64,000 nt of DNA from Calliopum simillimum (lineage: Eukaryota; Arthropoda; Insecta; Diptera; Lauxaniidae): positions 3,224,001 to 3,288,000 of the forward strand of contig OX638372.1 of assembly GCA_951812925.1 (NCBI GenBank). Direction: 5' to 3'. Position 1 is the first letter of the stretch; the number at the start of each line of letters is the position of its first letter. Below are positions 36,653 to 46,830 of this stretch, in pieces. Made by a program: the position numbers and the translations under genes. The notes below the pieces were generated by a model that was not told the DNA's origin, made no database searches, and saw nothing but the letters and a program-made list of their open reading frames with translations.

Positions 36653-39600
36653 CATTGAGTTGGTTTTGGTCATCATTAGGACTCGGTTTATTCGGCTTTT
36701 TATCTGTAAATGTTTTCAAATATATGTTTCTTCGAGATTCTAAAAAGTAAAAAAGATTTGATTTCTGGGTAAGTGACAAATTTTACAACTAACAAGTTTC
36801 ATAATGCCAAAAGTAACTGGTGAAAGTTAGGAAATCATGAGTAAATTGTGGAGTGCTGAATTTATTTTCCAAGACTATGTGTATGAAATCTCCAGAAAGT
36901 TTTCTTTGAAAAGTAATAACATATCGTCGGCTAAGTATTGCTTTGCCGCATACGCCAATTTTTAATTTTTGAGAAATCAAATTTTCAAGTTAACGACTTG
37001 GCAAAAGGATACAGGATAATTCAGAACTGGAAAGAGATAGAAAAAATGGATTAAAAATTTAGAAAGATCTTACTAAAAATACCAATTTAAAAACATGTTT
37101 TGGCGTTTATGGCCAAAAATTATTCAGCCGATGATATTTTTGATATCAAGAAAACTTAATTTGTAACAACGGAAAACAATTTGTTTTAAATACTAAATTT
37201 ATCAACTTCATTAAGAATGAAACAAAAAACATATGTTTCAGCCACGCTTCTTTTGTTTTTGGCCAAAACACTCAATATTTATTGCAGTCACAATTTTTAT
37301 TTTAGATTTTTGTGGTTTAGTTTTACGAACGGATAATTCTTTTTTCTTATCTTAAAACGAAATTAAGTATGCTAATTTTCAAAATACAAAAACGTTGAAT
37401 TTATTAACATTTTGTTTAAAAGAAGAAAAATTTCGAAGCGGAAATTTCAATGGGATGGGTCAGCAACAAGTTTATTCGTTTCATTGATATCTTTGTCTCT
37501 CATCTACAATTATAGAAATCAATATGCGTTGATTAATAGATATTTATAATAAATTTATTTTAATATGAATTTTTTTGTAATTTACAAGTGTTGTGCGACA
37601 GAGTATTTAGTGTGGTTTCATTTAATACAAAAAAAAAAAATCATTTAATTAGCGGTTTAGCTTTATAAGGCATTAACGCCATGAATATCTATTGTTTTTG
37701 TTGTTGTTGTTGTTGGCCAAATCATTTTTTGTGGTAGGTGGTTGCAATAAATTAAGTGATTTGGTTTTTTGTGTTGTTCAACATTTTTGGTTTTTTTTAT
37801 TGTATTGTTCTTGTTGTTTGTCAGTTGTCTGCTAAAGCAATTTGTTGAACATTTTTATTTTGTTTTATTTTGCGTTAACGATTTATTTCCATTTGTTTAT
37901 CAGTTTTATCATGCAAATTTAATGTGACTGTCAATGGTTTAATTTAATAATGCGACGCTCGGCAAGATCTTTTTTTTTTTTTTTTTTTTTTTTGGCTAAA
38001 TCTTAACAAATGTGCGCGCTTAAATTGCAATTAATTTGAATTCGATATAAAAATTTAAATATTTAATTTCTTTCAAGTTGGCGTCGGAAATTTTGTCAAA
38101 CAAAACGTTAAACACACTTAAAAATTAGCAAGCAACAATGCAAAGCGTGTGATTTATATGAAAATTGAGTACAAATAATTTGTACACTTCCCAGATGTGG
38201 ATGGTAAAGTTTTCAAGGATTTTTTCGAAAACAAAAAGAAGCAATTAATATAAAAGTGGCTGATGTTTGGAAACATTCTAAATTAAATATTTTAACAATC
38301 AAGATCGTTAATTTATTGATTTGTTTTTAAATATATTAACTTAATTTTTTTTTTTTTTTAAATAGATAACTTAATTACTATTTTGAAGCAGATATGAAGA
38401 AAATACAAAAATGTTAGCAAACAAAATGTGTCGAAAAAAACATAAAATTGGTTTTGAACAGCATAAAAAACATTTAATTTTTCGTAAAATTTATAAAATC
38501 TTTTTTGATTACTTAGAAAACCATATATTAAGTACTAAAATGCATTTTAAGGAAAATTGCGTAAACATTTTTTCATACCCAAAACACAAAATTTGATGAA
38601 ATTTGACTACACTCTTGTTATTTTACAACTTGCGCAACCAACTATAAATTAAATAATCATTATAATTATTATAACGTATTATAACAATAGTAACCGACTT
38701 ATTAAATATCAATTTTGGTTATTTGGGCCGTTACTCAAAAAATAGTTCACATGTCAATCAAATAAAAATCATTTAATGTTGAACTGCGAACATTGAAGTA
38801 TTCGATCGCACCAAATCGAAAGCGATTTAAATAATTTTGGTTATTAACAATCGCAAACAGACACAGCAACAACAACAATAAGCAAAATAGGAACAAAAAT
38901 AATGAAAAAAGTAATAACAATAATAATGATAGTAGCAACCAACATACCGATCGGCCGACCAACCGACCGAACATCACTGCCAGATCACTGATCTCCGCGT
39001 GCATGCTTAATTACAGCGCGCTTTTTCTTTATTTATTGTGCGTGTTGAATTGAATTTTGTTGTTGGGTCTTGTGTTGACCAACACGGCAGTCTGGCAACA
39101 CAAGCCGACCGACCAGTCAGTCCGACCAATTGCCAAGCAATCAACCAATGTCTTACATTCAGCATTTGCTTCTCTTCAACAATAACAACAACAACAACGG
39201 TTCAATGGCCAACAGCTACATCACGTTTATTGCTCGCGTACAACTTCCCTGTACTGACTCTGGTAAGAATTTGCGTTAATAAATCATTTGGTCAGCAAAA
39301 AGAGTGCAAAATAAAACAAATGGACCCAGTCTCATATTGTCATCATAGTCAAATTGAGTATCCCATAAGATAGTCAAACTCAAAGCTGTCCATGATTATA
39401 ATAGCCAGGCTCAGAGCTTATATTGCAATGTTAATCAGACGAAATTTGCATATGGGCGCAGGACTGGTGGCCCAAAAAAAGCAAATCGTTATCGTTGATA
39501 AACCGAAAAAAAAAAAATTTCCTTGTAATTTTATTGCTCAATGCAATGGATTCTTATTTATAGAATCTCGACATAACATTATAACTTTTACGCTTATATA

Positions 39601-39705
39601 GAATTTGATGCTTACAGTTTAATCCGGAAAGTACTTTCTAAATGTATACAGATATGTTTATGATTCCTTGCAAAACAAGAAGCTACACTTCTTAGAACTC
39701 CAATA
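36653..39705. other. Intronic sequence, no gene recognised
   Basis: Very AT-rich, with long T runs (37970-37993, 38346-38359), a TTG run (37697-37715) and CAA/CAG runs near 38860-38880 and 39180-39200. A GC-richer spot (38940-39130) has several CGACC/GGTCG words on both strands. No domain in any open frame. Confidence 0.4.
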
Positions 39706-40520
39706 TTAAACTAGTAAGGGTGTAAATTTTGACCTGGCCAAAAAATAAATACCCTACACTGCAGTATTTTGAAAAGTTTGCTTATATGGGAGGTGCCACG
39801 CCCTCTTGTCCGAGTACACCCAGTTTTTGTTCAGAGCTTGCATTTATAGTTTTTAGTGTCAGAGTGAAATTTAGTTGGATTATCTCAAAAAACTCTTTCA
39901 GTATAGCATTTTGAATCTTGCTTATATGGGAGGTGCCACGCCCCCTTGTCTGATTTCACCCAATTTTTGCTGAGAGCTTTCATTTATAATTCTTAGTGTC
40001 TGAGTCAAATTTGGTTCGAATATCTCAAAAAACGCTTTCAGTATAGCGTTTTGAAGCTTTTGCTTATATGGGAGGTGCCACGCCCTCTTGTCGCTCAAAT
40101 TTTTATCAGAGCTTGCGCTTACAATTCGTAGTACTTATATGTATTGTGGTTGCATTGTCGTGAAAAATACTCCTAAAATTGCATTTTGAATATAATTTTT
40201 GTATGGGCGGTAGGCGTGTCCGTTGACCGATTTTGCTCATTTTCAATCCCCCGAGCTAACTTTGACGACGGAGGCAGTGTACCAAATTTCATTGAATTAT
40301 CTTGCTCAGTTTTCCCAAAAAGTGTATTTCAACACACAGCCAGCCAGCCAGCCACCCAGCCAGCCAGCCAGCCAGCCAGACAGACGGACATGGCTACATC
40401 GACTCAGGAGGTGACGCTGATCAAGAATATATATACTTTTCTATACCTGCCACGCCTCCTTCTCTGCGTTACAAACGGAAGGACAAAGTGAATATACCCT
40501 GGGTGTAGGGTATAAAAACT
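39706..40520 (+). repeat. Dispersed repeat family C, copy 2, with ~142-bp internal tandem units
   Basis: Runs from ACTAGTAAGGGTGTAAATTT to CCCTGGGTGTAGGGTATAAA. Inside, the word TATGGGAGGTGCCACGCCC recurs at about 39785, 39927 and 40069 (spacing 142 bp), each followed by an AGAGCTTGC/TTATA../CTTAGTGTC theme. Then come a CAGC run (40339-40380), GACAGACGGACATGG and ACGCCTCC..CTGCGTTACAAACGGAAGGACAA. It is the inverted counterpart of 26556-27262. No coding capacity; probably a non-autonomous mobile element of unknown type. Confidence 0.75.
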
Positions 40521-40751
40521 ATTTTTCGGTAGTGTTATTATAAGCTAGTCATTTTCTTGATGGCCCAATTTGGGACAGGAAAATAAATATTTTATACAAG
40601 TGGGGCAAAAGTAACGGTCCATAATATATGGTCTATCATCTTTACTTAATGGTCTATGATCTGTCCTTTATGGACTATGGTTCATAGTCTTTGGTATAGA
40701 CATAATTCTTTTATTTTCTCTGATCTTCAACTGTCTATGGTCCTTTATGGT

Positions 40752-41205
40752 GGCGTTAGGAAATAAGACCCAAGGAAGTAACGCCCAAAAAATAAAAAAC
40801 GAAATAACGCCCAAAAAATATGGAATAACGCCCAAATTATTTTCATTTAAATTTGGGCGATAATCATTTTGGAAATAACGCCCAAAAATTTGGGCTTTAT
40901 TTCATTTGTTTTGGGCGTTATTTCTTTTTATTTTTAAAAAATGAAATAACGCCCAAAATCAAAAACGAAATAACGCCCAAATTATTTTCATACAAATAGA
41001 TTTTGGACGTTATTATGAAATGATGACTGCCCAAATTTATATGAAAATAATTTGGGCGTTATTTCGTTTTTTATTTGGGCGTTATTACGTCATTTTATTT
41101 TTTGGGCGTTATATCCAAAATGATTATCGCCCAAATTTATATGAAAACAATTTGGGCGTTACTTCGTTTTTTTTTTTTTTTTTTTGGGCGTTATTTCCTA
41201 ACGCC
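40752..41205. mobile_element. Foldback-like element with repetitive arms and 9-bp target duplication
   Basis: Terminal inverted repeats GGCGTTAGGAAATAA (40752) and TTATTTCCTAACGCC (ending 41205) are perfect, and the 9-bp CTTTATGGT stands directly on both sides (40743-40751 and 41206-41214). The interior is built from about twelve copies of GAAATAACGCCCAAA, in one orientation on the left and mostly its complement (TTTGGGCGTTATTTC) on the right. Internally repetitive inverted arms plus a 9-bp duplication are the marks of Drosophila Foldback elements. Mutator-type elements also give about 9 bp. One caution: nearby flanks contain CTATGG-type repeats, so part of the match could pre-date insertion. 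Confidence 0.75.
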
Positions 41206-42128
41206 CTTTATGGTCTATGGTTCATAATCTTTGCACGGTGTTCTTAAAGGGCAGGATTATCACACAAAAATTACGACAAAAACTAAAAATGGCGAGTGGT
41301 TCTATTGGCTAGTGTGATCATTTTCCCATTGTCCAGTAAATCCGATCAGAGAGGCCCCCTTCGAGAAAGCCCCTTTTGTTGTTTTCCATATAAAAAAAAA
41401 ATTTTATTATCTACAACGAACAAAAATCAAAATAACCACTTGCGATGCTGAATTTTAATCCAACCTCAGGATTTCTCTGTCGTGAATAGTTTTTGAGGAG
41501 GATTTTTGGCATTTATGACATATTGTTTATTTGTTAAATCTTGTAATGGTACTTAAAAGCTTTAATCTATTCTTTAAAACCTAATTTCAAATATGTCGAT
41601 ATCTTTATGTTTTTAGGAGATATCGTAGACCAAAGTATTGAAAAAAAATGTTTTTTGCACTTTTTTTATATTTTTAGGTTAAGATAACTCTGAGAAAAAA
41701 TAAAAGATATCGACATAATTTAAGTTAGGTTTTAAAGACAGAGATTAGGGCTTAATCGATTTTTACAGTTGAACGATATGTCATCTAGTTATATACATAT
41801 GTTTGAAAAATACTTTTTAAGGCTATTTTGTATTTTTTCTTCTTTTCCTGCAACACCTAGCAAGAGTGTATGTACACAAAAAAAATTTTTTTTTAATTAA
41901 TTTTTTCCTGTCAACGACAATGAAAACTGAAATTTTTTTCTTTTTTTATTTTCAATTTTATGCTTTAAATAAAATTTTTTTCTGTTTTGATATTGGAGAG
42001 ATTAGAACCTGGAATCTGTCATGTGATAGATGCGGACGTTAGCAACTCAGCTATGGGCATCGTTATTGTGAAGTTGATCTAAAGTCTATTTGTTTTGAAA
42101 TGAGCTGATTTAGATTTAACTACATTTC

Positions 42129-42299
42129 GAGGTGTTTTGACTACGTTTCGTTGCTGATTTGGATTTAACAACGCTTAGTAACCAGCGTTGTTGAATAAAT
42201 TTCAACCACGTTTGTGAGTGATTTAGCAACGCACCATACAAATATGAGCTTGGAGCGTTGTTAAATTCAAATCAGCAACGAAACGTGGTTAAAACACTC
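42129..42299. repeat. Inverted repeat, ~45-bp arms
   Basis: The arms 42129-42174 and 42255-42299 are near-complementary over about 45 bp, sharing CGTTTCGTTGCTGATTTG and AATTTAACAACGC-type words. A weaker third copy (GCTGATTTAGATTTAACTAC) lies near 42103. Probably a small hairpin MITE; class not determined. Confidence 0.65.
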
Positions 42300-43823
42300 A
42301 CGAACGTGGATTTTTCTTCGCTCTGTGTAATGGCTTTCGAACGCTTAAAATTTTCAAACGCGGTCGCACCCTTTAACGTAAGTTTTCAAACTAATCATTT
42401 TCCTGAAACCGTAAAAACAAAACCCAAATCGCCAGAGTCATATGTTTGAAAATTCATACGTGAGGACTTACCTAACTTTCGCTTATATCCTCGAATAGCG
42501 GATAACTTTTTCACACTTTGCACCCTTGCAACAAATCATATACAAATGTTTATTCCTACTGGGGTGTAAAAAAATAGCGCACTTCTCAAAGATTCCGACA
42601 ATGCGGACAAAATTTTAAGTTGCTATTGTTGGTGATAGCAATTGTTGTTGTTCACTGTTGCTGACACTTTGTACATTTTACACTCTGTTGGTGTTTTTAT
42701 GTTGTTGTTTTAATTCGAGGAAAAACAACAAATGCGAAAGAAAATACACACAACAGCCAACAACAACATTTATTGTTGCTGTTATTTTTCTTGTTTTTTT
42801 TTTTTTCTCATGAACTGTTGTTGCTTTGTTGCTTTAGTTACGAGTATTTTTTATTTTTTTTGATTTTTTTTTTTTAATTTTATCTTCAACATTTATGGCA
42901 TTCTGTAGAAAAATGGTTAAATAGACATGTCCGTAGTGTACGCTCTCCCCTAAATTGTATTTTATTTTGCCGTCATGTGTGGTGTTGGCCAATTTAAGTT
43001 TTTAATTTTAAGCCACTAATTAAATTAACTAAATACTTTTGTTAATTGATAATTTTATATACGGTAATTAAAATACGCTGTTGTTGCTGTTTCTGTAATT
43101 GATATTTTATTACCATCTACGGTAGTGCATAGTAAAAGTGTACGTGGTATTTATTTCTCAAATCTTAATTAGTGATAATACCAATTAGAAAAATGATGTT
43201 GCAACATTAAAATATTCGACTTACATACATTAATGGAATAACAGTTTATTCATGGTATTTTAATGCTTGTTATAGGTAGGGACTTAAAGGTTGGATCGGA
43301 GAAGATTCTTTTTTGTTTTCAATTTATAACGTCAATGAATCAGCAGTGATAGAATATTTAATTATTTTTCTTATACCGATTGTAAACGTTAAGGTTATGA
43401 AGCTTTAGAGCCTTAGAGTAAACATAATATCGTATGTGGAGGAGTTTCTTAAATTGTTTTATAAAAAAAAAAAATTCTTGCTTTCCCCTTACGTTTTGGG
43501 AAAAAACTTTTTGATGGAAATTTTTAGCCAATTAGTTTATTGCGTTGACAAGAATTTTGGAAAGTTTTGGGCCATTTTTTGATTTTGGCGGCCATTTTAG
43601 AATGCAAACGTCCTCTCAACATACTCTTAAAAAGTTTTTTTTTTTAATTCTCGTTAAATTTTCTTTAATTCCGCAGCACCCCTGTAGGACCACGGACTAT
43701 TCCAAAACTAGTTTGCAAACTACTCCATGGGAGGAACCGACTAGTCTTAATTCTGGTCTCATCACATATAAAGTTCTATTTACGTTTAACATTGTTTGTC
43801 ATTGGGCGTAACCAATTGTCTTC

Positions 43824-43972
43824 TTATGCATTACAGTCGGACCAGAAAAAGGTCAATTGTCTCCTTATGCATTACATTCGGACCAGCAACGTTATAATTT
43901 CACTGATACAATCGATATACAATTGGGCCACTTTTGATACTAATGACGGATTATGCATTACATTTGGACCAT
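43824..43972 (+). repeat. Three direct copies of a ~22-bp word
   Basis: TTATGCATTACA followed by GTCGGACCA, TTCGGACCA or TTTGGACCA starts at 43824, 43865 and 43951 (spacing 41 and 86 bp). The first two also share a preceding CAATTGTCT. Origin unknown. Confidence 0.7.
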
Positions 43973-45000
43973 TTTTGATACAATTAATATTTTAAATGGA
44001 TTTTTTTCTAGTTTTAGATGTAATCCATTATGAACTATTTACAAAAAAATAGACCAAAGATTGCACTACAGTCCTACAGGGACATTTGTCATAGCAATTT
44101 TTTGATTTGAGGTCAGAAAAAAAAATACTAAACAGTCAAAAGAGCAAATTAGTTTCGAAAGAATTTTCAAATAATAATTCTGGAATAATTCTGTCTAACA
44201 AAATGGGGTACTGACGTTTACAAAAAAAAAAAAAAAAAAATCAAAGCAATTTTTTTATTTATTTTGGAAAAAAAAAAAATCGTAGATGACCATTCACCAC
44301 TTTTTTGGAAAGGGAAAAAGCAAGACGTTCAAGTTTATTTCACGGAATAGAGCAGAAAAAATCCTTGCGAACTTGAACCTAATTTGAAAAACAGCAAAAA
44401 CGTCGTTTTTTGCATATAAGTTTAGGATACCTCGAAATTCTGACGAGGTTGAGGGATTCTGTGGCCAGTTTTGGAATCAGCACAACAAAATCTATTGGAA
44501 TTGTTTTTTTAAACTAGGAAAAATTCACGTTCTAGGCTTGTACGCACATCAGTTAAAGTGGTGCAAAACTGTCAACATGTTCTCGAATTGGTTTTTTTTC
44601 ATTATATTTTAATGGTGTGAAGTTCGGTAAAATTGTTCACATATTTGCATAGAGGTAAGGTTAAGCTTCCGTTTGGTTCATATTTCTTGTTGGTCATGTT
44701 ATCAGAACGGACGCTATGGCAGTACTATGTCAAAAATAGCAAACATGTTGACAGTTTTGCTTTTTTTACTGTATATTAAATGCAAGGTAAAATTTTCAAT
44801 CGAATATGCACCGAACTAAAGTTGAACGTAGAGGTACAATACCTTGGGCATTTATTTTTAGAATTGATTGAACTTTCACCTAGGGGGTAGCCGTGGTCGG
44901 CTTGCAAATCGGCTAATAGATAAGGTTTGAATTGTTTTCGACGACTTTTGTAACTGATAAATTAAGAAAAATATAATTTAATGAAATATTGCGCAATCCT

Positions 45001-46830
45001 ATTAGTTTAGTTTAGTTTAGTTTATTTAAGTAAGTAATTAGTACATAAGAAATTTTTCTTTTAGGTACAACAATCGAGTGGATAAATAGATAATATAAAT
45101 CATTTTAATTAAGATTAATATGTAGGTTAAAGAACTGAGATAAAAAATTAATTATTAATAATAACATACATGTATAAATAAAATCACATAATAAGTAGCA
45201 GTTAAGGTAAAGAAGAAAAATAGTTAAATATTAAATGCTTAAAGTTATTCCGGTCAGATACAATCCTTATGTCTCTTGGAAGGGAATTCCAGAGACGAGT
45301 AGCGTTAACGAAAAACAGTTTGGTAGAGTTGAGGTATCTAAATGTTGGCAAAATTAAACTCACATTTCGAGATGATCGACAGAAATTTAGTTTATAGTAT
45401 AGATATTGGGGTGTTTTTGTGTAAATAATGTTGTGCAAAAAGACACAATTTCTAAAATCAAGATAGTTTTTAATATTGCAGTTAAGTATCCGATAGCTAT
45501 AGGATGAAATGTGTTCAAACCTGTTAACACCATATACATAGCGGGCTGCGTTATTGTACGCGACTTGTAATTTGTGAAGGGAGCGTGAGTCCAACTTGCT
45601 ATAAACTACTTCAGAGTATGTTATTATTGGAACTATAAGTTGTGCAACTAAACGCCTTCTAGTTTCAATAGGTACAAACGCAGATGGCATCCTTAAATTT
45701 CGCAACGTGGAATAGATTTTACCCACAACACCATTCATATGATCTTCACAACCTAATGTAGAATTAATCCGAAACCCAAGGTTCGTAGCCCTGTTGACAA
45801 ATTTTAGCTCATTGTTGTCAAGAAGAATAGGTGGCAAATCATTTGAAGGGTAGCTTGTTTTAGAAATTGGCAAAACGTAAGATTTTGATGGATTTAAGCT
45901 AAGCTTATTTTGAACGGCCCATTTGCAAACCCTGACCAGGTCTTCATTTAATCTGAAGCCCAAATCCTCGATAAGACCAATCGGGCGTGATATATAAAGC
46001 TGCAGATCGTCGGCATATGCATGCATAGTAACATTTTTACAAATTGAAAAAATGTCATCAACAAATAAAGTGAATAAAAGTGGACTTAATACCGACCCTT
46101 GTGGAACTCCACTACCAGTGGACCGGTGCGTTGAATATGTGTGCCCGACTTTAACCCTTTGCGTTCTGCCCGTAAGATAATTATTTACCAATTCAACAGC
46201 AGTGTTTGAAAAGCCAAAGTAATATCTGAGTTTTTGGCATAATAAAGTATGATTTACACTGTCGAAAGCTTTCGTGAAGTCTAGAAGGCAAAGCAAGGTA
46301 ATACACCCTTCATCATAGGAGCTTCTTATGTCATCCAGAATTTTCACAACTCCTGTTGAGCAACTATGCCCTGGACGGAATCCAGATTGCAGGGGTGAAA
46401 CTAGATTATATCTATTTATATGAGCTATTATCTGCTTAGAAATAGACGACAGTATACTTATAGGCCTAAAGTCATTGGGTTCCAACGCTGCTGCCTTTTT
46501 GGCAATGGGAATAATTGTTGCCACTTTCCACTGCTTTGGAAATCTTGAGGTAGTGAAACAGTTGTTGATTATGTGTGTTAGGGGACTGAGCACGAAAGGC
46601 AACACTAGTTTTAGGAATTTAAGAGAAACTCCATCATCTCCAGTAGCATTTGATTTAATGCTCCTTATACTATTGGCAACATCAGATTCACCAATTCCAG
46701 AAAACTCAAACGGACTTGAAAAATTTCGTCTCACGAATTCATCTATTGCGGGCTGAGTTCCAGAAAAAGACTTATGAAAATATTTTAGACAAAAAACGCT
46801 TAAAACTCGAAAAATTAATCAATGCAGCAC
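45001..46830 (-). mobile_element. CR1/L2-group LINE, 5'-truncated, with AAACT tail
   Basis: Antisense to Notch. The 3' UTR (45001-45201 read in reverse) ends in about four AAACT units. CR1/L2-group elements end in short tandem repeats of this kind and not in poly(A). The reading frame can be extended upstream of 46734 to an in-frame stop near 46826 with plausible RT-like residues. The endonuclease domain and ORF1 are absent. Confidence 0.75.
45202..46734 (-). CDS. Reverse transcriptase of CR1/L2-group LINE (partial)
   Basis: 510 codons open to the stop; the listed start is a GTG inside the frame, not a true start. The RT motifs are in order: DFRPISIL (near residue 88), SGFRPGHSC (117), the motif A aspartates in LLDFTKAFD (D152, D158), TGSGVPQGSVLSPLLF (206) and the catalytic AYADD (239-243). 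KLSLNPSKS follows at about 277. The C-terminus has the RLWNSLP..IR..S....FK pattern typical of CR1/L2/Daphne-type elements, and no RNase H. Between SILSSISKQ and IIAHINRY the usual FEK-type helix seems shortened, suggesting a small in-frame deletion. No stops or frameshifts otherwise, so probably a young copy, but inactive because of truncation. Confidence 0.88.
   Translation of the reverse strand: MRRNFSSPFEFSGIGESDVANSIRSIKSNATGDDGVSLKFLKLVLPFVLSPLTHIINNCFTTSRFPKQWKVATIIPIAKKAAALEPNDFRPISILSSISKQIIAHINRYNLVSPLQSGFRPGHSCSTGVVKILDDIRSSYDEGCITLLCLLDFTKAFDSVNHTLLCQKLRYYFGFSNTAVELVNNYLTGRTQRVKVGHTYSTHRSTGSGVPQGSVLSPLLFTLFVDDIFSICKNVTMHAYADDLQLYISRPIGLIEDLGFRLNEDLVRVCKWAVQNKLSLNPSKSYVLPISKTSYPSNDLPPILLDNNELKFVNRATNLGFRINSTLGCEDHMNGVVGKIYSTLRNLRMPSAFVPIETRRRLVAQLIVPIITYSEVVYSKLDSRSLHKLQVAYNNAARYVYGVNRFEHISSYSYRILNCNIKNYLDFRNCVFLHNIIYTKTPQYLYYKLNFCRSSRNVSLILPTFRYLNSTKLFFVNATRLWNSLPRDIRIVSDRNNFKHLIFNYFSSLP

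Larger units (their letters stand above)
41206..44999. other. Intronic sequence with minor repeats, no gene recognised
   Basis: AT-rich intron holding the inverted repeat at 42129-42299 and the triplicated word at 43824-43972, both listed separately. A 20-bp inverted pair (GCAAAACTGTCAACATGTT near 44562 and AACATGTTGACAGTTTTGC near 44742) may mark the ends of another small element. Long A runs occur at 44221-44240. No domain in any open frame. Confidence 0.4.

Noticed and set aside
39780..40090. Evenly spaced repeats resembling a CRISPR array
   Set aside because: The spacers are themselves similar, the period is 142 bp, and the context is a eukaryotic intron; it is a tandem repeat.
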